Below are positions 1 through 11,820 of a DNA stretch of 64,000 nucleotides, one piece after another; within the stretch, counting starts at the first letter, position 1, and every line of letters starts with the position of its first letter. Under the pieces are notes generated by a model. That model was not told the origin of the DNA. It searched no databases and saw only the letters and a list, made by a program, of their open reading frames with translations. This DNA comes from Phoebastria nigripes (Eukaryota > Chordata > Aves > Procellariiformes > Diomedeidae), in NCBI GenBank assembly GCA_035582835.1, contig JAYKAV010002662.1, positions 3,614,992 through 3,678,991 on the forward strand, in the 5' to 3' direction. A program made the position numbers and the translations under genes.

Positions 1-883
1 GTAAAATCAGAATGGTGTCAATGTCCCTGGAAAGCATGAAAAGACAGCTTTGCAAGTAAACTCAGCATCTCAGCTCAGCTTTGGCATTTATTCATTATGT
101 GGTAGCTCCCATTGAGGCTTTTGAAATGTTCTGCCAGAAATATACACAAATGGAAATTCTCCAAAAGAGGGAACATAGATGCTGTTTATAGATGAAAAGT
201 AGGTTATCAGGAAATTAAATTATTTTAATAAAATTTTGGCTGAAAATCTTCAAGGTCTCTTGGGCTGAGATAAAAAAAAATTGCACTGAATTATTTCTAT
301 CAGTTTCTGATGACTTCAGTGGTCTATAGAATTATGCCCTCTGTGTCAACAACGTTGTTATACAGATCCAAATGAAAACATATTCCTCACCTTGAAGAGC
401 AGATATAAATGCTATAAAAAGAGTAACAGCACAAAGTGTAAAAGAAATTTCCCTCTTTAATCCATTTTTATATCTATGCTACAAGCTTTGCTGCAAGACC
501 CTTCATACTGATCAATCTATACCCTCCTTTCACAGCTTAAACAGAAAAACGAAAAAGTGATTCAGCTTTTATATCCTCTCCAAATACAAAGCTCATCTGC
601 TTGTTTGTGAATCCTTTCTTTGCTCTCTCATAATTACATTCATGTGTATTAGCAACCACTAATGTCTCTAATAACATGGCAAAACTTGCAGAAGAGGAAT
701 GCCAAGAGTGGAAATACTGAAGTGGGAGTCTAATTGTGCTAACACTGTGTTCTTTTTTGTAATGTGGGGGTGGGATTTTGTTTTTGCAATATGCTGCAGA
801 AGTGGCATCCCTTGGGGGTGAAGAGACTGCTTCTTGTAACTCTAGCCAAAAGAAGAATTAGGAGTAAACAAGAGAGTTTTTCC

Positions 884-907
884 TTTTTTCTTTTTTTTTT
901 TTTTTTT
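884..907. repeat. Poly-T homopolymer
   Basis: Nearly pure run of T, interrupted once by C. It could be the tail of an old minus-strand retroposon, but no element is recognisable beside it. Confidence 0.85.
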
Positions 908-1039
908 AATTCTTTCTAAGGTTATTTTTGTGTGAAATAAGGTGACTTGCACTTGTAATAATTGCTTAATGTATATTTAAGCAGTAAGACATGTCAGACA
1001 TCGCAGTTTGGGGTGATAATAGTGCACCTCAGGTGGCAA

Positions 1040-1060
1040 ATTATTTATTTATTTATTCAT
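1040..1060. repeat. TTTA microsatellite
   Basis: About four and a half copies of the tetranucleotide, ending in a degenerate ATTC. Confidence 0.8.
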
Positions 1061-4000
1061 TCCCAATTTCTACATGCACATTAACAGAGCACCTTTTCCT
1101 GGATCTAGACACCCTACCAGATACTTGAAAATTCAACTAAATTAAGACAAGAAAGAGCACTAGCGAACTAGGAGAAGCCTTTTGGACACTAAAATAGCCA
1201 TCTGCAAAAACCAGATTTCTCCTTCCCACGTTTCCTTCAGATCATCTCAACCCTTATGTGCCAACACACACCCTGGATCTCTGAAGCCCTGTAAAGACCA
1301 TCCCCAATGGGATTTTCATGTGCCCTCAAGAACAACAGACCTGGGGTCCTTTGGAAGCAAAGAAACTGAAGATTACAAGCTGCAGCACTCTCAGAGAGCA
1401 TATTCCAGTAGTAGCTTCCTTTCTTATGTTCAAAGCAGGGTTCAGCACTTCTGTTGGTCTTATCTTTGGGAACATAGGAAGAGAGAGTGCCTTGGCTTAG
1501 AAAGCAGCTGTGAAGAGAAAATACACTGATCCAGAGATGTTGAAGTGTTGCCAAATGCTGAAACAAAATACTTCAAACTACATAGAATTATAGAACTTGT
1601 ACCCAGGCATTTTAAAAGACTTGGCCAAAAAGTCCCACTCTGATCTTTCACAAATCTTGGAAAACTGGAAAAATCCCGGCTTCCTGAGCAAGCGTAAAAC
1701 GTTTGGGATTTATTAGTAGCTTTAGCTTTTCAAAGGAGCTCTTTCAAATCAGTTCTTATCCCTCTGTGTGTAAGGAAAAGGAGAAATAAGCTGATAAAAT
1801 AAGTTTTTTCAGAAAAATGTTATTTGCCATCTGCCTTTAAAACACTAACATGAAACCCCTCCTCCCTATCTTATCACTCATTCTTCCTAGGCTGACCAAA
1901 TTGTCTTCATCTTCCTAAGATCCAGATTTATGTGTAGGTTTCTACTTTGCTTTTATCCATATCAGTTTCTAGTGGGAGACTTTGTAATCTTCTGCTGAAG
2001 AAAAATACAGGGATTATGTCTGACAGGCTTTTAGACGATCAGGAGCGGAATTTGCCAGCTTCACTGTATATTTCACAGCCTTCTTCAAAAACATTTAAAT
2101 GCAGTTCACTTTTTTTTATTCTTTTTTTCAGACAAAATCAAGTGCCCGTATGTAGGATTCACTATCCCTTCCCAAATGTATTTTGCAAAGCTATTAAATA
2201 TCATGGTTTTTGACAGTGCTTTTGTGTCACCTGTCAGTTAATTCCATTAAACTTCATGCTTATTTTTTGTCTCATTGTAAACTTTGTAAACATTCATAAA
2301 ATATTAAAGTAACCCAAATATAGTGCTGTGTGTGATAGGAAAATTATAGACAACATTGAAAATGCCATTTCTTGCAACTACCAAGACAGCTTTTACACTT
2401 GGAAAAAATTATGTATTCCATAATGTTCTTTGTATAGTCTGAAAACTGCCCTGATTTGTCACATCAGGGTCGATGGAAATGAATAATCTCTGGGTCCCAG
2501 GATGCCAAAGCCATTCAAAAAACTCTTACTTGCTGCTACAGTGTCTTAATCTTGTCTTTTTGTTAGTGGGTGTAAGTGGATCAATATAAGCAACTTTCTG
2601 AAATAAACTCTGAGCTCATGTCTTGATCATATTCTCTCTGAAGTTGGTCAGGTCAGGGGTTAGGTGGGTCTCTGGACGAGGAGGCAGGATTGTGTTCCCT
2701 GGCATGATGCTGGGGTGAGCGATATCCCCTTTTCTTGGAAGTGGATGGTTATTTTCTCTGACTGGTGCTGAAAACAAATAACCCTCCTTGAACAAGGTTG
2801 ACCTGCAGCGTTGCACTTGGGAATAGCAGAGGGACTCCTGCTACAGCATGTCCTGGTGTGTTCATTCCTTCTCATAGGGCAGAGAGGACTGAAGAGTTTT
2901 GCTTCTGCTGCTGCATGCAGCTGCCTCTGGTGTGAACTAGATTTGCTGTAAAACTCCAGAGATGTGCATTTTGGGGAGCAGAGGAGTTCTTAAGGATCAG
3001 CCCTTTCACTAGGTGCCCCTAGGGACACTGTGGCTCATAGCGCTGAACGGTGCAAGTGGTGCCCAGGGAGCTGTAGAACAGAGAAAGAAGAATCAAACTC
3101 CTCTATTTCAATTAAGATAATGGTTAGTAGAAAAGGGGCTGTAACTGCTAAGTATTGTTATTGCCCTAAACGATCTGCAGAGACTTTGGAGACTCATTTT
3201 CCCTTATTACAGAAGACACAGCTATGAAACTCTTTCTCCAAAATAGATGCACGTCTTGGGCCATAGCAATGCTACTCACCATTCCAGTTCCATGCTGTGG
3301 AACATCCACCTAATTGATTCAGTAGTGCAAAGAGAAAAAGGAATAAGACAGTGAAAAGTCATGTATAGAATTAGTACAGAGGTGGGTTTATAAGGTTTCT
3401 TTCATAGCCACAGTAACCACATGTCCCATCTGTAGAGAACTAAGTACAAGGTGATAATGAGATTCTTCTGTACCTTAGAAGTTAACTATGAATTGAAAAA
3501 TGTGAGCAGTGTGGCAGATGTTCAGCTGCTGAAGCAGTGCACAGGTTTAGCAAGTCAAGCGGGAGCTATACAGTTCTATCCTAAAATACACTAAGCTACC
3601 CTAAAAGAAAGCCTACTTGGCCAGCTTTTGTTGGAGAAGCTATAGCCAAAATGCCTTGACTTCTGAAAATTTTTTTTCTAAGGCTCATCAAGTAGTAACA
3701 GAAAACCAGTATCTGGAGACAGTCCAGAGCCCCTAATCCATCAAGTAACACCTAGGAATTCAGCATGACAAAACTTGGTTTCTTACTCAAGGTGCTTAAT
3801 GTCCCTTTTCAGATCTGTTCAATGTGATTTACTTTACTTGTTGGTGATGCAAAGCTGAGACTGCAAAGAGCAGATGATCTGGATACTGCTTCATTTTAGG
3901 CACCATTAATAATCTAGATCAAGAAATTACAATCATTTACCTTTCTGCAGCTGTATAGCAAAACTGCACCAAGGACAATATGGATTTACTTGACTTGCAG

Positions 4001-6002
4001 AACCTGTATGATAGGAACTGTTTTTTTTCAGAAGTCCAGAATCCGATTTATTTACAATGCTAGTCTGGCTTTTCAGACCTGGAGGCTGAAAAGCCCTATC
4101 ACTTCAGGGTGTATTTTTACCTGTGCTTTTGGCTGTATGTAGCACATGTTAGTGTCATCACATATTGTCATATAAAAGGAGACAAATGTGTCCAATGTCC
4201 CCATGACAATTACAACTATGTTAACAAGAATATCAGCTAGGTTGTAAATGTAGGAGATTGATCTGGAAATTAAAAAGATACAATAAAAAGATATTCCATA
4301 ATTTTGATTTTAGTACCACTTCTGAAAAGCATTTGGTACTTTAAGAAGGGGCCCCTTCATTAAGAAAAAACCTTTAGATTCTCATCTTCCTTGCAGCCAC
4401 ATGTAGAAATGCAGATCCTTAGACAGTCACTCAAAACAGACTTCTCATTACTGATCTCATCCATTTCCAGCTACAAAATCCAAAGAGAACTTGATGAATG
4501 AAATGAATCCTCGTCCAAACCAGACAGACCGATGATCAGTTTAAATTTCACATGGGTTGCCTCCCTAGCAGTCATTCAGTAGAGCATAGAAGCTTGACTT
4601 GTCCCCCAGAAGATGGAAAACAACCTGTCAGGAGGACAAAAACGCAATCCATTCAAACAGTGATCTGTGCTGATAATACTGGTTGAAACTTGACATGATT
4701 GAACTGTATGATGCTTGAATAAATGTCCAGTACCTACCAATAGCTCAAAATAGAAGGCAAACTGAAGGGCACATCTCAAGTTCGGAGTTTGGCGTGGAAA
4801 GAGGCTGAAATTGAGCTTATTATTCACAAAGTTTACCTGAACTATCCAGACCTCCAAGCCCGGGCTGTAAAAGAGATGAAAATAGTCTTGTAAATTCTCT
4901 GGTACTATCTGATTAGTGCTGGGTCACAGAAGACAGGACAATTTCACTCCCTTTTCTTTGTGTGACTTGGATGGGTCCTAGCATATTAAAGGCAAGAGAA
5001 GAGTCACAACCTTGCTCAGGCCACAGTCAGGCAGGTTTCAAAGTCACTGCAGGAGTTCATACAGCTTTAAAGCTCCAGCACGGTGCATCAGCTGAACTGT
5101 GAGCACCGCCTGCTTGTGTGCTCCGTGCCTGTGACAAACACAACATATTGCAGTTTAGCTTCATCTTGTTTCACTGCAGGATAAGCTGAATTAAACTACG
5201 CCGCAGCTGGTACAGTGGCTAAGCTGATGTGCTGTAACATTGTGGTCATGCAATCACCTTAACTGAAGGCAGATGAATTACTATTTTCTCTTGAAACGGG
5301 AGTGCATTTTTGAAGGTGCCCCACTTGCTGTCCTTGGGCTCATATTGCAGAGAGCTCGCGGAGCATGTGAACTCAACTGTTTGACAGTGGAAACTGCTCC
5401 AGAAGACGAGCTCCAGGAGTGCATCTAATGTGCTCCAGCTGCTAATAGATGGGAACAGACCATGGGAACCAACTTAGAGCTCTTCTGAAATAAAACCAGT
5501 AACGCATATATGGTGCATGTTAGGTCTATAGCGCTCTTCTTCTCTGCATATCTGCTACTGTTGGGCCATGTTACCCGCTATTGTAACCACTGCCATTATT
5601 TCCTCCGGTTTGTATCTTGAAGTCCATCAGATCCTAGAAATCTTCTTTAGGTGTCAAAATTGGCTGTGAGCTCCAGATAACCTTCCTGCAAAGGAAATTA
5701 AATCTGTGTATTGCTCTTATCACTGCAGTGCTTAAAGGGGTCTCAGCTGCAAGCAGAGCAGGAGCATGACAGGTACTGTGCAAACCCAGAAGAAGAGACA
5801 GGCCTTGTCCTTGTCTCTTAGGTGGACAGCCCAAGAGTATTGCCAGCCCCAGCAGTTTAAAGGTCACGAATCAGGTTCACATAAGTTTAGACTGCAGCTT
5901 TAATTTATTTATTTACTTTTCTAATGTTGAAGCCTGGGTTCTTTTAGTTTAGCTCCCGGTAAGCGAATCTTTGCTGTTTGTGTTCTCAAATTTTGTGTTT
6001 TG

Positions 6003-6028
6003 TGTTTTGTTTTGTTTTGTTTTGTTTT
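6003..6028. repeat. TTTTG microsatellite
   Basis: Five copies of the pentanucleotide, perfect, following a looser TTTTGTG lead-in. Confidence 0.85.
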
Positions 6029-7354
6029 AAGTCAAGGGGAAGGGAAACTATGTTTTGGTAAATGAAAGAAATGGCAGGAAAAATGCTGTTGACAGGTGAT
6101 GACACTCAAATAAAGCACAAGAGAAAAACACTGTTGTTATCCCATTAATGCTGGAATAAAGTTGGCATGCCCTTAGTCTATGAGTATTAATTTCGTCTAA
6201 AAATTCCTTGTTACGTTAAAGCCTTGAAGGAAGATTCCTCCTCTCATAAACTTAAAAAATCTCAAAGTTATTGAGTAACTTGATCACTCTTCAAAGCCTG
6301 ACTTTCCAAATACTGTGAAATCTTTATGTAGGGGCAAACTTTACTGATCATAAATCTTTAAAGATGAGATCTACTAAGACAAAGTGTTTGAAGACAGATT
6401 TTCTGATGGGCTTTGAAGTCATAGGAGGCAGAAAGTCCTAACTGCTAGGGAATGTCCCTCTAATCAGACTCTTATCAGATCATTCAGCTGAACTTTTAGT
6501 ATTACTAAAGCTATTATGTAAGAAGTAAATGTGCATCCTGGTTCTCACAGGGAGCCTCGTACAGCACAAACAGACATTATTACACTATTATGTCTTTGCA
6601 AGAATTCTTACAACTCTTTTCCTGGCTGCCACACTGGATTTTCATCTAGATTGACTATTATAATTTGCTTCCATGCTTGTTGAAGTTTGCTTTGGAGAGT
6701 TGGAGAAAAGTGGTTGGATTTATGTGTTTCTTTTGATCATGTTATGCTGTTGCCTAGAAAAAAAATTTAGACTTCAGAGAGCATAGCAAAGACAGCCAAA
6801 AACATTGACAAATAGTTTGATATCTTTACTTTTCCCTCTAAATATGTCACTGTTATTTCTGACTTTAGCTTGTGGACATATGAGCATTTGGAGCATGGCT
6901 ATTATTTATCTCTGTGTTCTCATAAAGAAAAAATTGATATCAGTATGGATTAAAGCTCTTCAGAGCTGCCTCCCAGATGTGTTTCTATGCCTTTAATGTA
7001 AAAAAACCACACCACCAAAAAACCTAGCAAAGTTAATTGCTTACAGTACTTCAAAACAGAGTCTGAAACAAATGAGGTGCATGGAGTCCTTGATGTGAAT
7101 GGTGCTCTCTGTTGTCACTTGCAAGGCGGACAGATTTTTTTTATCTTATATGGCAGGACTCCAGCCATAACTGTCTGGCAGAAGAAAATCTTCTCTGAAC
7201 ATACAGCCAAATGCTGTAGATATAGTTCTCGGGGAAACATAGTGGGTGATAAAGGTTTTTAGAGAGTAATAAAAGTAATACTTAGCTCTTGTGAAGTTTC
7301 CATTTCCAGATTGCTCTGCAAATCTGAGCTAACCCACCATTTCCCTGGGAGTGA

Positions 7355-7400
7355 GATAACAGCCATTACCCCCATTTTACAGATGGGGAAGGTATAAAAC
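7355..7400 (-). repeat. MIR/L2-like SINE scrap
   Basis: The plus strand reads CCCCCATTTTACAGATGGGG. That is the reverse complement of the well-known 'cctcatctgtaaaatgggg' block of MIR and related core-SINEs. The neighbouring bases fit loosely and nothing else of the element is preserved. This is an eye match to a short block, so the family is uncertain. Confidence 0.4.
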
Positions 7401-7469
7401 CATCATTATGTTTGAAATTACTACTTTGAGTATTTGTGAAAACCTTATGCAAAATATAGATGTGTCTGA

Positions 7470-7540
7470 GGCCTGATGTTGGTCCTGCTCAGATCAATGT
7501 AATTTCAAAATTTCATTTTAATGGATCTCAAGGGCTGTGC
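7470..7540. repeat. Relic of palindromic 'tcaatgg' interspersed repeat
   Basis: The segment starts GGCCTGAT, then has TCAATG and, in opposite sense, TTTAATGG around a short centre. This is the layout of the old palindromic repeats with CATTGA/TCAATG cores that are abundant in turtle and crocodilian genomes. It is heavily decayed and I do not know the family name. Confidence 0.3.
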
Positions 7541-9510
7541 CCTCTTTTGCAATGGGAAACCACTCATGGATTTCTTACCAAACAATTGGAGTTAGATTTG
7601 GTTTTGGATGTGTACCAATATTTGTACACATATATGTCTGCTCAGCTGAGCTAGGTTTACTCAAGCCTAGCTTTGATGAGCAAATACTATTTGTAAATGA
7701 CGTGACTGTTCCTTAAAATATCCTGGTCTAAGCACTGTGGTGGCTGTTCATGTCTGAACACTTGGTCTGCGCTAAAACAAAAGAATTATGTGTTTTCAAT
7801 CCAAGTTGTCAATGTTTCAATGTTTTCAAGCTTTTGGTGAAAACTAAAAAAGGAAAGTTTTCGGTTGTAAAGCAGAACAGTCCAAGAAAAATTTGCCAAA
7901 AAACCTGCCAGTTCCTCATGGCAGTTAGGTTTTTTTTCTGTTTTCCTTTCACTGTAACACCACCACTCTCCTCTGCAAGACAGATTTTCCTATCCTCCCC
8001 AATCTACCGTTTTCAAAATACTTCTGAGCCAGGGACTTCTTACAGGCCACCTTGACTCCCACGATGGGATGGACTTCGTGTAAAATCTAAAGGGCCTAGA
8101 GCATCTCATCTCAGCTTGAGTTGGGCAGGTGATCTTCAGAAAAATGGGCAACATTTTGGAAAATTACAGTTTGTCAAAACCAAAAGCATTTGCTAGAAAA
8201 ACGTCTATCTCACAGAAGGATTTTTCTGCCAGTTGTATAGAAAGAGAAACCTACTACTGTAGAATAGCCAGCAGCCGTTCTAAACTGAAATGATCAAAAT
8301 CTCTTGAAGAAGAAAATTTTCATGTTTCAGTGAAACCAGTGATGGTTAAAAGTGAGACCCACATAGCTGAAATCTTAGTGTCCCATTCAAGGCCAGTGGC
8401 CATGAAGGATTTTGACATGGTGAACTCCAGACTGGATTACGTGCAATGTGTGCTTTATTTTGAGTATAATCTTGCATTTGTACTCTCCTAGTTTGAAAGG
8501 CTAGCCCTTTATATCTTACAGCATAAAGATGGATAGGCCTGATATTTTTTCACTAATGGTGACCATAGAGGTTGTTCTCATTCATATAAGTGTCTAATCC
8601 TTTAATGATTATAACTAAAAGTGGTTTGTTAGGTGAGCGAGGATTTCCCAGCTCTTTTGATTTATTAGTAATTTAAAGTAAAATAATTAGCCTCTTCTGT
8701 ATGGAGCAAAATGCCTTTTGGTATTCAAGGGAATACAAATGAATCAAAGTATTAAACACAGTTTATCTCAGCAGCTCCTCAGATGCAATTATGGTCTATA
8801 AGAACTTGTAACACTTGCACCTTTTAATATGAAATCCAATTCAGCATCTGATAGCAATATGTCATAGACCATACATGAAAGCAAGTATTCAGGAATGGAC
8901 ATATGATCTGTGATATATGCTGGATATACTTAAATTTTTTCTTGTTATAAGAAACCATGCAGAACTCACTCTCTACCTGTATCATACGCATTTAAAGCTG
9001 TTCAAGTTGCAAAATAAATATCTCAGAAAGTTAGGATGTGCCAGTATAAAAGAGTCACACTCAATCTTTTTTTGGCCACTTTGGGCATACACTGTCATGG
9101 TATTGACTTTAGCATCTTGTAAGCATAGTTGATATTTTAATTTCCACAGGATTTCTATTTCTATGTTTCAAGACCAACAGCTTTCCCATTCCTTTTTGTG
9201 CCCTTAGTTGTCACCTGGCTGCAGAAGGAGCAATGAGAGGGAAAGTTTTGCTCAACTCCTGCAATCTTGAGTTAGACTCTTCTCAGTACAAGCAGTGTAT
9301 TCAGAAATGCAGAAAGTAAAGTAGATGCACACACATGGTTGCACACCTGCATGTTTTGTAAACTCAAACCAGATCCAACCTCGAAATTTCCTTAATCATC
9401 TGGGCTGGAGTGAGGTAAAGGAATTTTGCACTTACTGACTAAAAGGGGAGGCTGTGGGAAATGCGTGCCATAGATCGATATCCTAGGCTGACACATGAAT
9501 TTCCTTTCAG
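7541..9510. other. Non-coding stretch, no gene seen
   Basis: AT-rich and without a recognisable gene. Around 8368-8410 a TGAAATCTTAG...CCCATTCAAGGCCAGTGG block resembles another decayed palindromic repeat, too weak to list alone. Confidence 0.65.
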
Positions 9511-9551
9511 GATTATTTAGTAAAGAAGCAGCAGCACGTCATGAGATAGCG
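9511..9551 (+). other. Candidate 41-nt microexon (unproven)
   Basis: A good 3' splice site (TTTCCTTTCAG, with a CTGAC branch-like motif whose A lies about 20 nt before the AG) precedes 41 bases, followed at once by a near-perfect donor, GTAAGTA. In the one open frame the segment reads two bases of a split codon and then LFSKEAAARHEIA, so the flanking introns would be phase 1 and phase 0. The other two frames contain stops. I do not recognise the peptide. Donor and acceptor pairs like this also arise by chance in a window this size, so this is a prompt for a check and not an annotation. Confidence 0.2.
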
Positions 9552-11184
9552 GTAAGTATACAATGACAAGTGCAGTCCTGTATGACTGATTTCTGAGGCA
9601 CACAAATATTTCCAGTTCAGGTGTGATTGCTAGTCAGCGGAATGTATGGTGAATGCTTATAATGACATGTATTTTACAGCCTGCTCCTGATTTCTTCCTA
9701 ATCAATTGCATGAACTCTGTAATAATGGGTGCAGGTGTGTTCTTATATGGTAAAATAAAAATACTAGCTCCATATTCTTCATTTCACTAAAAGCAAGTAC
9801 ATTTTCTGTCCAGCTCATTAGTCATGGAGCGAGCGAGAAACAGGAATGTAACATGCAGCCCCATCTGATGGCAATATTTTGCTGTGAGTGCACTGGGCAT
9901 GCTGGTGGCTGGCTGAGCGGGTATCCTGGTGGCAGTTGTGCAAAGAGCAACCTCAGGTTGCAATGAGCTAACCCCAGCAGAGCCTCACGTGAAAAGAAAT
10001 GTGAAGTGGCCCATAAGTTACAAACCTTCTGCTGTCAGCTGATGGTACTATAGGTGTGCTGCTCCTAGTGCTATCTACAACATGCCAGCACTCTGCAGAG
10101 GTTCAAGACTGGATGGTTTTTGGGTTATGGACCTTAGATTCCTCTTGGGTAACTAGTCACTGAAGCCAACTACCTTTGCACAGGAATTAAGAGGGAAAGA
10201 GGGCTTTAAGGAGAACAAACCCCTGTGAAGGGCAGGGTCTGGCGGTTGGAACAGGTCATCAAGTGGAAGGAGGTCTGGATGGTACTGTACAAGTAGCTGG
10301 AAAATGGACTGGGATGGTAGCAATGTCAACATGAAGAATGTAATGAGGCACTCATAAGAAGGAGAAATAAGAATGCACAAGTTATCTACCCTGAAATACT
10401 CTGAGATATATGAACAGCAGACTGAGAAAGCTGCCTCCTCACACAACCCAAAGTACTTGGAGGACCCACTCTTCTTCAGTTGGCCCAGAAACAGTGTGCA
10501 TTAGAAAACCCTAATCCAGTTTGGATTCAGCTTGAAACTCTTGCTAAAAAAGTCCTCTTGTTTCCAATTCTGTGTCCTACTATAACCCAACAACATTATT
10601 CCCACTAGGATCAGCAGCTGATCATGCTCCTGAAAGGCTGTGACACCCACCAGAGACAGAGATGTGACACGGAGACACTTCATGTGCAGGCTATTTCCCT
10701 TGTCCTATAAAAATTTGGATAGGGCAAGAGTAGCTGGATGCTAATGATGCAAANGGCACCCTTAACTAGTCTGTGCAACAAAAGAGGTGAATTTTTGCTC
10801 TTAGTTGCACCTATGTGAACCCAAGGAAAATTGCCCTGGATTTCCAGCATGACTCACGAGAGCAGAACTTGATCTACTCTTTNTTTGTGTTCTCACTTGC
10901 ATTTGTCTCTGTCCTATCTGCTTTCCTCCATGCTCCAAACCCATTTTCATCTTCTAGAGCATCTCGAAGCATTTCACAAATGTAGGTTAATTAGCAGTTT
11001 CAGACCAGCCTTTAGGAATAGGCCTTTATCTAACGCACTATCTAACAAAGGCTAGAGTGGTTTGCCCTGCTTGCTTTGGATCTGAAGGATGATGGCTGAC
11101 TGCTGGACAAAATGGGTATGTGTTTATTAAAGCTGACGCCAGGAATGATTTTTTTTTTCTCTGGCGCAGGATGAAGTTTAGTTA
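9552..11184. other. Non-coding stretch, no gene seen
   Basis: No recognisable coding, RNA or repeat signal. Two isolated Ns lie at about 10754 and 10883. Confidence 0.65.
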
Positions 11185-11820
11185 CCATGTTCCTAGAAAC
11201 CTCTAATGATGACTGTCCACATCCCTCCCTGCTGTCTGTTCCGGCTCTTAAATATCCGTACAGTAAGAGAGTTTTCCCAGTGTCTAAACACCCATTTGTA
11301 TAGCTTAAGCCTCTTAGTTCTCCTAGCTATAGCAGGCATGAAGAACAGTTTATTTCTGTCTTTTTTGTATATATCTTTTATGTTGCTGATGTTTGTTGTC
11401 TCAGTCTCCTCTTTCCAAACTGAACTGACCCCATGCTTTAAGTCTTTCCTATAGGTCATATTTTCTAGAGCTCTTGTTGTTGTTGTTCTCTACTCTCTCT
11501 GATCCACGCATTCCTTGAACCGTGATGCTCAAAGCAGAACCTAGTGCTTTCTTAGGGATTTGGTCTGCTTTGAATTGCAAAGAAGGAATTTTGTTTGTAT
11601 TTCAAGAGTTATTTTATGGTGGTTTTTTTTTTTTTTTTTTCTGTTTTTACAGCAGTTTGACATTTACTTATGTTTACTTTGTGATCCTCCAAAACTCCAA
11701 ATCCTTTTTGTAGAATAGCTGCATAACCAGCTGCTTCCCAGCTTTTATGCAGTTGATTATTCTGTGGAGTTTGGACTTGTGCTCTGCATTATGTTTCTTA
11801 CAGGCCGTTTCTCCAAGGGG
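11185..11820 (-). mobile_element. Ancient CR1 LINE fragment (RT C-terminus and 3' region)
   Basis: Read on the minus strand this is the 3' part of a CR1 LINE. A block at about 11670-11712 translates to KGFGVLEDHK, matching the KDLGVLVDHK motif of the CR1 reverse-transcriptase thumb region. The plus strand then follows the antisense CR1 pattern continuously towards lower coordinates: AGGTCATATTTTCTAGAGCTC near 11454-11473, the block CTCTTTCCAAACTGAAC near 11410-11426, and TTAAGCCTCTTAGTTCTCC near 11304-11322. Many substitutions and frameshifts make it a dead copy. A T run at 11623-11640 is a later expansion inside it. Recognition was by eye, so the ends are approximate to some tens of bases. 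Confidence 0.75.
11623..11640. repeat. Poly-T homopolymer inside CR1 relic
   Basis: Eighteen consecutive T in the middle of the minus-strand CR1 fragment, where CR1 itself has no such run. Confidence 0.85.

Larger units (their letters stand above)
1..7354. other. Non-coding stretch, no gene seen
   Basis: The open frames here (longest 115 codons) have no recognisable domain and lie in ordinary AT-rich sequence, so I read them as chance. The only structures I see are a T homopolymer, a TTTA run, a TTTTG run and ordinary AT-rich DNA. The part at 5080-5470 is richer in CAGCTG E-boxes than its surroundings, but I cannot assign it a function. Confidence 0.7.
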
